Source of the DNA: Streptomyces sp. NBC_01445
GTDB lineage: Bacteria > Actinomycetota > Actinomycetes > Streptomycetales > Streptomycetaceae
Length of the DNA: 64,000 nucleotides
NCBI RefSeq assembly: GCF_035918235.1
Contig: NZ_CP109485.1
Coordinates: 9,455,001-9,519,000 of the forward strand
Direction of reading: 5' to 3'
A program made the position numbers and the translations under genes. Every line of letters begins with the position of its first letter. Position 1 is the stretch's first letter. The notes under the pieces are model-generated. The model worked only from the letters and a program-made list of their open reading frames with translations, did not search any database and was not told the DNA's origin. Shown here piece after piece: positions 16,301-25,847 of this stretch.

Positions 16301-17674
16301 ATGCCCCGCAAGCAGATCCACCTCGCGGCCCACTTCCCGGGCGTCAACAACACCACCGTATGGAGCGACCCCAAGGCCGGCAGCCACGTCGAGTTCAGCT
16401 CCTTCGCCCACTTCGCGCAGACGGCCGAGCGGGCCAAGTTCGACTTTCTGTTCCTGGCCGAAGGGCTGCGCCTGCGTGAACAGGCCGGGGAAATCTACGA
16501 CTTGGACGTCGTGGGGCGGCCCGACACCTTCACGATCCTCACCGCGCTCGCCGCGGTCACCGAGCGCCTCGGCCTGACCGGCACCATCAACTCCACCTTC
16601 AACGAGCCCTACGAGGTCGCCCGCCAGTTCGCCAGCCTCGACCACCTCTCGGACGGGCGTGCCGCGTGGAACGTCGTCACCTCCTGGGACGCGTTCACCG
16701 GCGAGAACTTCCGGCGCGGCGGGTTCCTGCCGCAGGACGAGCGGTACTCGCGGGCCAAGGAGTTCCTGACCACCGCGAGCGAGCTGTTCGACTCGTGGCA
16801 CGGCGACGAGATCGTCGCCGACCAGGCGAGCGGCACCTTCCTGCGCGACGCCCAGGCCGGAGCCTTCGTCCACCAGGGACAGCACTTCGACATCAGCGGG
16901 CAGTTCAACGTCCCCCGCAGCCCCCAGGGCCGCCCGGTGATCTTCCAGGCAGGCGACTCCGACGAGGGGCGGGAGTTCGCCGCGTCGAGCGCCGACGCGA
17001 TCTTCAGCCGGTACAGCACCCTCAAGGAGGGTCGGGCGTTCTACACGGACGTCAAGGGCAGACTGGCCCGCCACGGCCGTACGTCCGACCAGCTCCTGAT
17101 CCTGCCCGCCGCGACGTTCGTACTCGGCGAGAGTGACGCCGAGGCGGCGGAACTGGCCCGAGAGGTACGCCGACAGCAGGTCAGCGGCGCCACCGCGATC
17201 AAGCACCTGGAGTTCGTCTGGAACCGTGACCTGTCCGGCTACGACCCGGACGGCCCGCTCCCCGAGATCGACCCCGACCTCGGCGAGCACACCATCGCGC
17301 GTGGCCGCGCCCAGGTCCGCATGTACCGCGACCCGCTGGCCACCGCCCGCGAGTGGCGGGAGCGCGCCGCCGCCAACAAGTGGTCGATCCGGGATCTCGT
17401 CATCGAGACCGGCAACCGCCAGTCGTTCGTGGGCTCCCCGGCCACGGTCGCCGAGACGATCAACGACTTCGTCCAGGCGGACGCGGCCGACGGCTTCATC
17501 CTCGTCCCGCACATCACCCCCGGCGGCCTCGACGTCTTCGCCGACACCGTCGTCCCGCTGCTCCAGGAGCGCGGGGTGTACCGCACGGAGTACGAGGGCA
17601 CCACCCTGCGCGACCACTTGGGCTTGAGCGAACCGACCGCCGTGGAAGCCGGGACCCGGCGAGCGGCGTCGTAA
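16301..17674 (+). CDS. NtaA/SnaA/DszA-type FMN-dependent monooxygenase
   Basis: 457 residues, normal family length. Signatures: MPRKQIHLAAHFPGVNNTTV, FDFLFLAEGL, TSTFNEPYEVARQFASLDHLS-like block (STFNEPYEVARQFASLD), GRAAWNVVTSWDA and NVPRSPQGRPVIFQAGDSDEG. Members oxidise nitrilotriacetate, dibenzothiophene sulfone or similar substrates with reduced FMN from a partner reductase. It starts 19 nt after the first LLM gene behind CCGGAGGG, so both should be on one mRNA controlled by the leader peptide. No flavin reductase gene is adjacent. Confidence 0.92.
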   Translation: MPRKQIHLAAHFPGVNNTTVWSDPKAGSHVEFSSFAHFAQTAERAKFDFLFLAEGLRLREQAGEIYDLDVVGRPDTFTILTALAAVTERLGLTGTINSTFNEPYEVARQFASLDHLSDGRAAWNVVTSWDAFTGENFRRGGFLPQDERYSRAKEFLTTASELFDSWHGDEIVADQASGTFLRDAQAGAFVHQGQHFDISGQFNVPRSPQGRPVIFQAGDSDEGREFAASSADAIFSRYSTLKEGRAFYTDVKGRLARHGRTSDQLLILPAATFVLGESDAEAAELAREVRRQQVSGATAIKHLEFVWNRDLSGYDPDGPLPEIDPDLGEHTIARGRAQVRMYRDPLATAREWRERAAANKWSIRDLVIETGNRQSFVGSPATVAETINDFVQADAADGFILVPHITPGGLDVFADTVVPLLQERGVYRTEYEGTTLRDHLGLSEPTAVEAGTRRAAS

Positions 17675-17770
17675 CGACCTGTCCGCCACGCGCTGTCCGC
17701 CACGCGCTGTGCGCCCTGGTCGGACCCGGCGGTGAGCTTCCCGCCGCCGGGTCCGGCGCCGCCCGATACT

Positions 17771-18571
17771 GTGCACCGCGTGATCAACTCATCTGCGAGT
17801 TCTGACGATTCCGTGGTCGCGACAGCCGCGGCGAGTGCCGGTGCCGACGTGGTGCGCAGCCTGTACGGGCGACGCCTCACCCGCATCGACAAGGGCGCGG
17901 GGGACTTTGCCACCGCCGCCGACGTGGAGGCCGAGAAGGCCATTGTCGACGTCATCCGAGCCGCCCGCCCCGACGACGCGGTGGTCGGTGAGGAAGGGGG
18001 GCAGCAAGGCACGGCCGATGCCGTGCGCCAATGGCTGGTGGATCCGTTGTGCGGCACGCTGAACTACGCCGTCGGCAGCATGCTCGTTGCCGTCAACGTG
18101 GCGCTGCGCGATGGAGCGGCGGCGGTGGCCGACCCGTTCAGCGGCGAGGTGTTCTTCACGGACGGGACGAGCGCGTGGGTGCGGCGCGACGGGGTGGACG
18201 AGCCGCTGGCCCCGACCTCCGCCACCTCGCTCGTGGATGTCAACCTGGACCCGCCGTTCATCGGCCGGCCCGGCTTCCGGGCCGTTGATCTGCTGGCCCA
18301 TCCCGCGTTCGTCGAGCGGTTCCGGCCGCGGGTCGTGTCGACGACGCTGGCGCTGGCCTGGGTCGCGGCCGGCAAGCGCGCCGCGTACGTCACTGACGGC
18401 GGTGACCTCACCGGGAGTGTGCATTTCGCCGCGGGTATCGCACTGTGCCGGGCCGCCGGCTGCGTGGTCACCGGGATCGACGGTGCCCCAACTGGGCCTG
18501 CCGGGCGTGGACTTGTGGTGGCCGCCGACACCGAGACGCACGGGCAGCTGATGTCGATGATCCGCGGCTGA
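17771..18571 (+). CDS. inositol monophosphatase/CysQ-fold protein, degenerate metal site
   Basis: About 266 residues from GTG 17771 (GTG 17780 also fits). The fold is recognisable by DFATAADVEAEKAIVDVI, VVGEEGG, WLVDPLCGTLNYAVGSM and FAAGIALCRAAGCVVTGIDG. Metal-binding positions differ from active enzymes: DPxDGT is DPLCGT, and WDxAAG is VHFAAG, so two of the usual Asp ligands are Cys and His. It may therefore have lost phosphatase activity or bind another metal. It comes after the monooxygenases; a CysQ-like role in sulfur metabolism would fit the context, but is not shown. Confidence 0.8.
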   Translation: MHRVINSSASSDDSVVATAAASAGADVVRSLYGRRLTRIDKGAGDFATAADVEAEKAIVDVIRAARPDDAVVGEEGGQQGTADAVRQWLVDPLCGTLNYAVGSMLVAVNVALRDGAAAVADPFSGEVFFTDGTSAWVRRDGVDEPLAPTSATSLVDVNLDPPFIGRPGFRAVDLLAHPAFVERFRPRVVSTTLALAWVAAGKRAAYVTDGGDLTGSVHFAAGIALCRAAGCVVTGIDGAPTGPAGRGLVVAADTETHGQLMSMIRG

Positions 18572-18622
18572 AGGTGCCGCGGCGACCGTCGCCCGCCTGT
18601 GCAGGGGCGGTTGTGTGTACGG

Positions 18623-18674
18623 CCGCAAGCCCGCCGCCCCGGTGACTGTGATCACCGGGGCGGCGGGCTTGCGG
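18623..18674. terminator. bidirectional intrinsic-type terminator
   Basis: A perfect 23-bp inverted repeat (18623-18645 and 18652-18674) with a 6-nt loop sits between converging genes. It lacks a T tract, as is common in Streptomyces. Confidence 0.85.
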
Positions 18675-18710
18675 TGGGGAGGTGGCCCCGGATCGGGCGG
18701 GACCGTGGGC

Positions 18711-20954
18711 TCAGCCGCGTACGGGCTCCAGCTCCCGCTCGTCCTCGGCCGCCGGTGACGACGACGGGGCGAGGGTCTTGTGCAGCTCCTCGCCCTCGAC
18801 ATCCACGTTGGGCAGGATCTTGTCGAGCCAGCGGGGCAGCCACCAGGCAGACTTGCCGAGCAGGGCGAGGACCGCCGGGACGATCGCCATGCGGACGACG
18901 AAGGCGTCGAAGAACACCGCGATGGCGAGCCCGAAGCCCATCATCTTGATCATGTCGTTGTTCTCCATGATGAACCCGGAGAAGACGCTGATCATGATGA
19001 TCGCCGCCGCGCCGACGACCCGGCCGCCGTGCTTGAAGCCGGTCACGACCGCCTCGGCGGGGCGCGCCCCATGGACGTACGCCTCGCGCATCCGCGTCAC
19101 GAGGAACACCTCGTAGTCCATCGCCAGGCCGAACACCACGCCGATCATGAAGATCGGCATCATGGACATGATGGGGCCCGGCTGGTCGACGCCGACGATG
19201 TCCGCGAGCCAGCCCCACTGGAACACGGCGACGACGGCGCCGAGCGCCGCGGCGACCGACAGCAGGAAGCCGAGGGCCGCCTTCAGCGGGACGAGAACCG
19301 AGCGGAAGACCAGCATCAGGAGCAGGAAGGCGAGCCCGACGACGAGACCGAGGTAGGGCAGGAGCGCGTCGTTGAGGGTCTGGGAGAAGTCGATGGTCAT
19401 CGCCGTCTGCCCGGTGACCAGGACGTCGGAGTCGGTGTCCGCCTCCAGGCCGCTCGCGGTGGACCTGATCGTCTTGACGAGTTCCTCGGTCTTGTGGTCG
19501 CTCGGTCCGGTGGTCGGGACGACCGTGATGATCGCCGTGTCACCGGCCGGGTTCACCGAGGCGGGGGTGACCGCCGCGACGCCGTCGACCTTGGCGAGGG
19601 ACGTGCCCACCGTCTTGGCGGCGGCGGCAGCGTCCTTGGCTCCGCCCGTGTCGACGGTGACCATCAGCGGGCCGTTGAAGCCCGCCCCGAACGACTCGGA
19701 CAGCATGTCGTACGCCTTGCGCTGCGTGGTGTCCGGCGCCGATGTCCCCTCGTCGGGCAGCCCGAGCTCCAGGCTCGTCGCCGGGATGGCGACCGCGCCC
19801 AGGCCGAGTACACCGATCAGCAGCACGGTGACGGGGCGGCGCAGCACGAGGCGCGCCCAGCGGGTGCCGAGGTTGGGCCTGGCGTCCTTGGCATCCCTGG
19901 CACTGTGCGCGGCGGCCGGCTTCGCGAGGTTCTTACGGTCCTTGCGGCGCAGGGCGCGCTTGCCCGCGAAACCGAGCAGCGCGGGGATCATGGTCAGCGC
20001 GATGAGTACGGCGATGGCCACCGTGGCCGCCGCTGCGAGGCCCATCTTGGTGAGCATGGGGATGTTGACGACCGACAGACCCGCGAGAGCCACGATGACG
20101 GTCAGTCCGGCGAAGACCACGGCGGAGCCCGCGGTGCCGGTGGCCCGGCCCGCCGCTTCCTCCGGTTCCCGGCCCTCGGCTATCTCGGCGCGGTAGCGGG
20201 AGACGATGAAGAGGGCGTAGTCGATCCCGACCGCGAGCCCGATCATCATCGCCAGTGTCGAGGTCGTGCCGGAGAGGTTGAGGACGCTGCCCAGGGCGGC
20301 GATGCCGGAGACACCGATTCCGACGCCGATGATGGCGGTCAGCAGCGGAAGGCCGGCGGCGATCAGCGAGCCGAAGGTGATGACGAGGACGACCGCGGAG
20401 ACGGCGATGCCGATGAGCTCGGCGGAGCCGCCCATCTCCTGCTCGGCCTGGACCGCGTCACCGCCCGTCTCGACCGTGAAGCCCTCGGCGCGGGTCTTGT
20501 CGGTGGCGTCGGCCAGCGCGTCGTGCGTCTTGTCCGTGAGCTCCGTCGAGATCACCTTGTAGGTGACGGACGCGTACGCGGTGGTGCCGTCCTTGCTGAC
20601 GGCGTTCGCCTTGTACGGGTCGGCCACGCCGGCGACCTGCGGCCCCTTGCCGAGCGCTGTGACGAGCTGGTGGACCTCGGCCTTCGCGGTGGGGTCGGTT
20701 ATCTTCTCGCCCTCCGGCGCCCGGATGACGACGCGGGCGGTCGCGCCCTCCGCGCTGGCGGCGGGGAAGCGCTCGTCGAGCAGGTCGAAGGCCTTCTGGG
20801 AGTCCGTGCCCGGCATGGAGAACGAGTCGGCGGGCGGCGCGGGCGCGGCCGAGGACGCGTATCCGATGCCGCCCAGGAGCAGCACCCACAGGAGTGCCAC
20901 ATAGCGGCGCCGCCTGAAGGAGAGGCGCCCTAGTTTGTAAAGGAAGGTAGCCAC
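18711..20954 (-). CDS. MMPL-family RND-type membrane transporter
   Basis: 747 residues from GTG 20954, the last plausible start before the conserved MATFLYKLGRLSFRRRRY-like entry. Two halves each have one span, a large outer loop and 5-6 spans: SPAN1 YVALLWVLLLGGIGYAS, then the first block with GLAVGIDYALFIVSRYRAE, and a second block with GLAMDYEVFLVTRMREAY; both GxxxDY motifs of the MMPL proton-relay are intact. MMPL proteins export lipids or drugs using the proton gradient. No regulator gene adjoins; substrate unknown. Confidence 0.93.
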   Translation of the reverse strand: MATFLYKLGRLSFRRRRYVALLWVLLLGGIGYASSAAPAPPADSFSMPGTDSQKAFDLLDERFPAASAEGATARVVIRAPEGEKITDPTAKAEVHQLVTALGKGPQVAGVADPYKANAVSKDGTTAYASVTYKVISTELTDKTHDALADATDKTRAEGFTVETGGDAVQAEQEMGGSAELIGIAVSAVVLVITFGSLIAAGLPLLTAIIGVGIGVSGIAALGSVLNLSGTTSTLAMMIGLAVGIDYALFIVSRYRAEIAEGREPEEAAGRATGTAGSAVVFAGLTVIVALAGLSVVNIPMLTKMGLAAAATVAIAVLIALTMIPALLGFAGKRALRRKDRKNLAKPAAAHSARDAKDARPNLGTRWARLVLRRPVTVLLIGVLGLGAVAIPATSLELGLPDEGTSAPDTTQRKAYDMLSESFGAGFNGPLMVTVDTGGAKDAAAAAKTVGTSLAKVDGVAAVTPASVNPAGDTAIITVVPTTGPSDHKTEELVKTIRSTASGLEADTDSDVLVTGQTAMTIDFSQTLNDALLPYLGLVVGLAFLLLMLVFRSVLVPLKAALGFLLSVAAALGAVVAVFQWGWLADIVGVDQPGPIMSMMPIFMIGVVFGLAMDYEVFLVTRMREAYVHGARPAEAVVTGFKHGGRVVGAAAIIMISVFSGFIMENNDMIKMMGFGLAIAVFFDAFVVRMAIVPAVLALLGKSAWWLPRWLDKILPNVDVEGEELHKTLAPSSSPAAEDERELEPVRG

Positions 20955-21262
20955 GGCGAAAGAGACTCCCGTCGGGTGGAGGCGGAGGCAGGGGCGACCG
21001 CCCGGCGGTGCCATGGCACGTCAGGGAAGTCAGCAGGATTTCTCCCTCTATCGTCGCCGCATTCCGGAGCCCGGATGTCAGACTCCGGGCCGGACTCCGG
21101 CCCACGCCTGCGGTAGTCGGACTCGGTGGCCGGTCATCCCCCGGTATGACCGCAGGACCCCTTTTGTAGAGCCGTGGGTGCAGACGGGAGGTGGAGGCGG
21201 GGACCTGGGGACGAGTCCGCATCCGGCGCCGGACCCGGGCAGGGCTCAGGTGTTTGCGCAGG
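20955..21262. other. 308-bp intergenic region with a dyad (MMPL/GNAT)
   Basis: No gene is supported. A 7-bp inverted repeat GCCCGGA/TCCGGGC with an 8-nt loop is at 21069-21090, about 115 bp upstream of the MMPL start, and could be an operator or terminator for the acetyltransferase that ends at 21263. Confidence 0.4.
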
Positions 21263-21886
21263 TCACGCGGCCCGTGGCGGTAGGTGGAGGGGGAGGTGAA
21301 GGATCATGTCCAGCGACGGCGTGCCGTCCGGTCCGGTGAAGGGGCCGACGAGCTGGAACCCGTTCTTCTCGTAGAAGCGCAGTGCTCGCGCGTTGTCGGC
21401 GAGGACGCCGCCCCACAGGATGACCCGCGTCCGCTCGAGCCGTCGTACGGCCTCCATGACGAACGGGATGACGAGCGAGCCCACCCCGCTGCCCTGATAC
21501 GCGTCGGCCAGAGTGGGGCCGAAGCGGCAGTCGGTCCGCTCGGTGAGGGGGATTCCGGCGACCCGGTAGCGCGCGATGTCGGAGGCGGTGAGCGCGAGGC
21601 TCAGCTCGAACAGGCCGACGATCCGCTCCGAGGACTCGTCCTCGAGCACCAGCCGCAGCTTGTCGTAACGGGCGATCGCGTCACACAGTTCGCGGGCCGC
21701 CGCGAGGTCGTATCCGTCGAATGTGCTCAGCCGCCTCGACTCCGGGGACAGCCCCGCAAGGAAGTCGGCCAGGCGCTTCACGTCGGCGTGGACGAGAGGG
21801 CGCAGCACGGCTCGCGAACCGTCGCGCAGGCGCAGGCGGTGCGTCAGGACGAGCGGGTCCTCGGCGATGTCGGTGAGTGTGAGCAT
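21263..21886 (-). CDS. GNAT-family N-acetyltransferase
   Basis: 207 residues from ATG 21886. GNAT features: LRDGSRAVLRPLVHADVKRL at the start, the acetyl-CoA-binding stretch DAYQGSGVGSLVIPFVMEAV (Q/RxxGxG/A motif as QGSGVG) and NARALRFYEKNGFQLVG near the C-terminus. This form resembles acetyltransferases of small molecules or proteins; substrate not assignable. The start has no good ribosome site, so it may be leaderless. It lies 89 nt downstream of the aldo/keto reductase, in the same direction. Confidence 0.88.
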   Translation of the reverse strand: MLTLTDIAEDPLVLTHRLRLRDGSRAVLRPLVHADVKRLADFLAGLSPESRRLSTFDGYDLAAARELCDAIARYDKLRLVLEDESSERIVGLFELSLALTASDIARYRVAGIPLTERTDCRFGPTLADAYQGSGVGSLVIPFVMEAVRRLERTRVILWGGVLADNARALRFYEKNGFQLVGPFTGPDGTPSLDMILHLPLHLPPRAA

Positions 21887-21975
21887 TGAGACATTGTGCT
21901 GCCGAGGGGGAGAGCTGCGGCCTGATGCGTGCGCAGGCGATCGGCAGCCGCGTCGGGCCGGTCGAAGCGCGAAGG

Positions 21976-22824
21976 TCAGGTGGTCGGCTGGAGCTTGCCG
22001 ATCCGGCTGACGACCTCCGGGTCGCGGTGGTCGAGGAACAGGGACTGGCCTGTGTCCATGGCGTCGACGGACGCCATCTGGCTGTCGGTGAGTTCGAAGT
22101 CGAAGATGTCGAGGTTCTCCGCCATGCGGTCGGCGCGGACCGATTTGGGGATCACGACGACCTGCCGCTGAATGAGCCAGCGCAGCACGACCTGCGCAAC
22201 GGACTTTCCGTGCGCGGTGCCGATCTCGGTGAGCATCGGGTCGGAGAAGAGGTTGTTGCGGCCCTCCGCGAAGGGCCCCCACGACTCGATCTGGACCCCG
22301 CGCTCCTGCATGACGTCCTGGTCGACGGTGCGTCGGTTGAACGGGTGGGTCTCGATCTGATTGACCGCCGGCGTGATCTCGTTGTGGTCGATGAAGTCCA
22401 CGAGCCGGTCGGGGTAGAAGTTCGAGACGCCGATGGCCCGGACGACGCCCTCACGGTGCAGGCGCTCCATGGCACGCCAGGAGCCGTAGACGTCGCCGAA
22501 GGGCTGGTGGATCAGGTAGAGGTCGAGGTGGTCGAGGCCAAGCTTGCGCAGCGAGGTGTGGAAGGCGTGCCTGGCCTTCTCCTCGCCGGCGCTGGAGATC
22601 CACAGCTTGGTCGTGACGAACAGGTCCTCGCGCGGGATGCCGCTGGCCTTGATCGCACGGCCGACGGCCTCCTCGTTGCCGTAGGCGGCCGCGGTGTCGA
22701 GGGACCGGTAGCCGGCGGCGAGAGCGTCGCTGACAGCCTGCTCGGTCTGCTCGGGCGGGATCTGGTAGACGCCGAATCCGAGGATCGGCATCGCGACGCC
22801 GTTGTTGAGCAGGACGTTCTGCAT
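21976..22824 (-). CDS. aldo/keto reductase
   Basis: 282 residues, complete AKR (2,5-diketogluconate reductase-like). Features: [27 protein letters not shown] with Asp and Tyr of the catalytic tetrad, TTKLWIS (Lys), [12 protein letters not shown] (His), AIGVSNF and the NADPH-binding [26 protein letters not shown] lies about 10 nt before ATG 22824. It reduces aldehydes or ketones with NADPH in the cytosol. No pathway context. Confidence 0.93.
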   Translation of the reverse strand: MQNVLLNNGVAMPILGFGVYQIPPEQTEQAVSDALAAGYRSLDTAAAYGNEEAVGRAIKASGIPREDLFVTTKLWISSAGEEKARHAFHTSLRKLGLDHLDLYLIHQPFGDVYGSWRAMERLHREGVVRAIGVSNFYPDRLVDFIDHNEITPAVNQIETHPFNRRTVDQDVMQERGVQIESWGPFAEGRNNLFSDPMLTEIGTAHGKSVAQVVLRWLIQRQVVVIPKSVRADRMAENLDIFDFELTDSQMASVDAMDTGQSLFLDHRDPEVVSRIGKLQPTT

Positions 22825-23079
22825 GGGGGCGTTCCTTACGTGGGTGGTGTTCCTCTCTTGGCCATTCCCCGGCGCGGTGGGTGCTCGCGCAACCGGAGTG
22901 CGGCGCCCGGTGCCGCCCGGGCGGCACCGGACGGGCGGGTACGGCCGTGCCCACGCCGCCGTCCGGGGCGATGACTTCGACATCGAGGTGACTGTGAGTG
23001 AGTTCGGCGCGCGTGATCAGCAGAATGCGGTTCGACGGTTTCACCGCCGACCAGCTTTGCTTCCCACCGGAGGAAATTC

Positions 23080-23513
23080 ACGCGCCTTCCCGCGCTGGCC
23101 CTGGTGGCCCTGACCGCGGTTGTCGTGCTCAGCCCGAGCGCGTCAGCCGACTCCTTCAGCGGCAGCATTTCCGCGCACCGGCTGGCCCGTATCGCGCCGG
23201 GCGGAACCCTCACCCTCTGCGGCACCTACCGGTGCGAGACGTCGTCATCCGCCCGCGCCGTCTTCGTCTCCAGCAACCTGGTCCAGGACAACAAGCGGCT
23301 CGGCTTCGGCGGCACCGAGGCCCGGTGCGGCGGACAGGAACACGAGCGGAGCAGCAGCGGGCTGGTGGACGGTCTGATGGATCTCGGCTTCCACGAAGGC
23401 CGGGCGGCCGTCGACGCGCACCTGATGACCCTGGAGTCCGACGGCGGACTGCCGAGCCGCGCGCCCCGGCAGGGCAGGAGGAGCCGGTCCGTCTTGTGGA
23501 CGACCGCACCTGA
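23080..23513 (+). pseudogene. decayed secreted small protein (DUF6299-like)
   Basis: A reading frame with signal peptide (RLPALALVALTAVVVLSPSA, cleavage before DSFSG) and a body resembling the Streptomyces DUF6299 type (GGTLTLCGTYRC, VFVSSNLVQ, LVDGLMD). The proper ribosome site GGAGG is followed at the right distance by ACG (23080) instead of ATG. After TLESDGGLPSRAPRQ the frame does not stop and would run into the opposite helicase gene; a one-base shift gives QEEPVRLVDDRT and a stop at 23513, just before a terminator. Both defects suggest loss of function, unless GTG 23104 is used. Confidence 0.6.
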
Positions 23514-23534
23514 GAGGCGCATGCCTGTAGGCCC

Positions 23535-23576
23535 GTGTGCCCGGGCCCGCCACGTACGCGGCGGGCCCGGGCACAC
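23535..23576. terminator. terminator between converging genes
   Basis: Perfect 17-bp arms (23535-23551 and 23560-23576) with an 8-nt loop lie between the decayed secreted-protein gene and helR. Confidence 0.85.
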
Positions 23577-23642
23577 AGGCAAACCTTCAGCGGCGATCCG
23601 CACGATCACCGAGCGGCGATCACGCAGCCTGTCCCTCCCGGG

Positions 23643-25847
23643 TCAGGAACTCGTGAGGAAGGATCTCGTCAGGATGACGAGCTGCTGCGTCGCCCGGGTC
23701 ATCGCTACATAGCGGTCGACCGCTCCTTCGATGCCGTCGCCGAACTCCTCCGGATCGATGAGCACGACCAGATCGAATTCGAGGCCCTTCGACAGCTCCG
23801 GGGTCAGGGACCGGACGCGTGACGTCGCCCGGAACGTGGGGTCGCCGATGACGCAGGCGATCCCGTCGTCGTGCGCGGCGAGCCAGGTGCCGAGGATCGA
23901 GTCCAGGTCCGTGACCGGTCCGTGGACGACGGGGACGCCGCTGCTGCGGATGGATGTCGGCACGTTGGCGTCGGGGAGCTCGGCCCGGATAACCGGCTCG
24001 GCTTCCGTCATGACCTCTTCCGGCGTGCGGTAGTTGATGCTCAGGGAGGCCAGCTTGATCCGGTCGAGCCCGGCCCGCTCCAGGCGCTCCTCCCACGACT
24101 CCGTGAACCCGTGCCTCGCCTGAGCACGGTCCCCGACGATGGTGAAACTCCGCGACGGACAGCGAAGGAGCAGCATCTGCCACTCCGCGTCGGTGAGTTC
24201 CTGCGCCTCGTCCACGACGATGTGGGCGAACGGTCCCGCGAGCCGGTCCGGGTCGGCCGTGGGCAGCGCGCTCTCGTCGATCAGGCTGTCCTGGAGGTCC
24301 TTCCCGCGCAGCATCCGCACCGCGCCCTCGCTGTCGTCGCCGGCCGAGTTGAAGTCGGCTGCCGAGATGATGTCGTCGATGACGAGGGCCATGCGCTCGC
24401 GCTCGGCGGCGACGGCGGCGTCGTGCTGCCGCTTGCGCCGCGCCGCCTCCGGGTCACCGAGGCGCTGCCGAGCCGCGTCGAGGAGCGGCAGGTCGGACAC
24501 CGTCCAGGCCTGGGGGGCGTCCTTGCGTTGCAGCTTCGCCACGTCGTCGCGGTCGAGCCAGGGGGCACACATTCGCAGGTAGGCGGGGACCGTCCAGAGG
24601 TCGGAGACGAGGTCGGCGGCCTCGAGCAGCGGCCACGCGCTGTTGAGGGCCGCGACCAGATCCCTGTCCTGCCGCAGCGACCGCAGGAACAGATCGGGCG
24701 AGACGCCGTCCTCGTCCTCGTCCATACCCTGCTTGTCCATGAGGATCGTGGCCAGTGCCTCCCAGACCTGCTCGCGCGCCTCGTTGTGCGCAGCGCCCGG
24801 ACCCGGAGCCTTGAACGCTTCGGCCCAGTCGTCGGCGCTCACCCAGATGTCGGACCAGGCAGTCGTGGCGGTCATGCCCTTGGTGGGCGGCTCCTCGTAG
24901 AACCTGACGGCCTTCTCGATCGCCTGCACCATGGCCGCCGACGACTTCAGGCGGGCCACGTCCGGGTCGGTCTCGACCTCCGCCGTCGCGCCCTCGGTGA
25001 CGAGGTCCTGCAGGATGCAGGTCTGCACGCCCTCCTCCCCGAGGCTCGGCAGGACATCGGCTACGTAGTCCAGGTAGGGCCGGTGCGGACCGACGAACAG
25101 CACACCGCCCCGACGGTGGCTGAGGCGCGGGTCGGAGTAGAGGAGGTACGCGGAACGGTGCAGGGCGACGACGGTCTTGCCCGTGCCGGGCCCGCCGTCG
25201 ACGACGAGCGCTCCGCGCGAACCGGCGCGGATGATGGCGTCCTGGTCGGCCTGGATGGTGCCGAGGACGTCACGCATACGGGCCGAACGGTTGCTGCCCA
25301 GGCTGGCGATGAACGCGGACTGGTCGTCGAGCGCGGCCCGCTGTTCCAGGCCGTCGGCGGTGAACACCTCGTCCCAGTAGTCACTGATCCGGCCGCCGGT
25401 CCAGCGGTACCGGCGGCGGCTCGCCAGGCGCATCGGGTTGGCGTGCGTCGCCGCGAAGAACGGCTCTGCGGCGGGGGAGCGCCAGTCGACAAGCAGCCGG
25501 CGGCCCTCGCTGTCGGTGAGGCCGAGCCGCCCGATGTACAGGGGCTCGGCGTCGTCCGCGCCGACGACACGGCCCAGGCACAGGTCCAGGCCGAAGCGGC
25601 GCAGGGCGCGCAGGCGGCCGGTCAGCCGGTGGATCTCCGAGTCCCGGTCCATCGCCTCGCGGCCGATGCCACCGGGGGCCTTGCGCAGGACGTCGAGACG
25701 GTCGGAGAGCTCGGTGATCGTCTGGTCGAGGCTGCTCGCGATTGCCGCGAAGTGCTGCTCATCGCCGGCGATCAGCGTCGCATCGGCCTTGGAGGAAAGG
25801 CGCTCGGGAAGGTCGAACGCACTGGTGGTCGTGGAGGTCAATGTCAT
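23643..25847 (-). CDS. helR: HelR-type RNA-polymerase-recycling ATPase (UvrD/HelD-like)
   Basis: 734 residues from ATG 25847. N-terminal coiled arm (AAIASSLDQTITELSDRLD), then a UvrD-like core: Walker A DGGPGTGKTVVALHRSAYLL, Walker B VVDEAQELTDAEW, a GDRAQARHGF motif and C-terminal YVAMTRATQQLVILTR. In Streptomyces HelR proteins remove rifamycins from RNA polymerase and give intrinsic resistance (established for the family). The upstream element at 26031-26049 matches the rifamycin-associated element of such genes, which strongly supports HelR over a housekeeping HelD. The start is where the family N-terminus begins; a longer frame to 25985 is unlikely. Confidence 0.88.
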   Translation of the reverse strand: MTLTSTTTSAFDLPERLSSKADATLIAGDEQHFAAIASSLDQTITELSDRLDVLRKAPGGIGREAMDRDSEIHRLTGRLRALRRFGLDLCLGRVVGADDAEPLYIGRLGLTDSEGRRLLVDWRSPAAEPFFAATHANPMRLASRRRYRWTGGRISDYWDEVFTADGLEQRAALDDQSAFIASLGSNRSARMRDVLGTIQADQDAIIRAGSRGALVVDGGPGTGKTVVALHRSAYLLYSDPRLSHRRGGVLFVGPHRPYLDYVADVLPSLGEEGVQTCILQDLVTEGATAEVETDPDVARLKSSAAMVQAIEKAVRFYEEPPTKGMTATTAWSDIWVSADDWAEAFKAPGPGAAHNEAREQVWEALATILMDKQGMDEDEDGVSPDLFLRSLRQDRDLVAALNSAWPLLEAADLVSDLWTVPAYLRMCAPWLDRDDVAKLQRKDAPQAWTVSDLPLLDAARQRLGDPEAARRKRQHDAAVAAERERMALVIDDIISAADFNSAGDDSEGAVRMLRGKDLQDSLIDESALPTADPDRLAGPFAHIVVDEAQELTDAEWQMLLLRCPSRSFTIVGDRAQARHGFTESWEERLERAGLDRIKLASLSINYRTPEEVMTEAEPVIRAELPDANVPTSIRSSGVPVVHGPVTDLDSILGTWLAAHDDGIACVIGDPTFRATSRVRSLTPELSKGLEFDLVVLIDPEEFGDGIEGAVDRYVAMTRATQQLVILTRSFLTSS

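Noticed and set aside
18780..20933. 717-codon plus-strand frame over the MMPL gene
   Set aside because: Composition is rich in Asp/Gly/Arg without domains and is antisense to an intact MMPL transporter.
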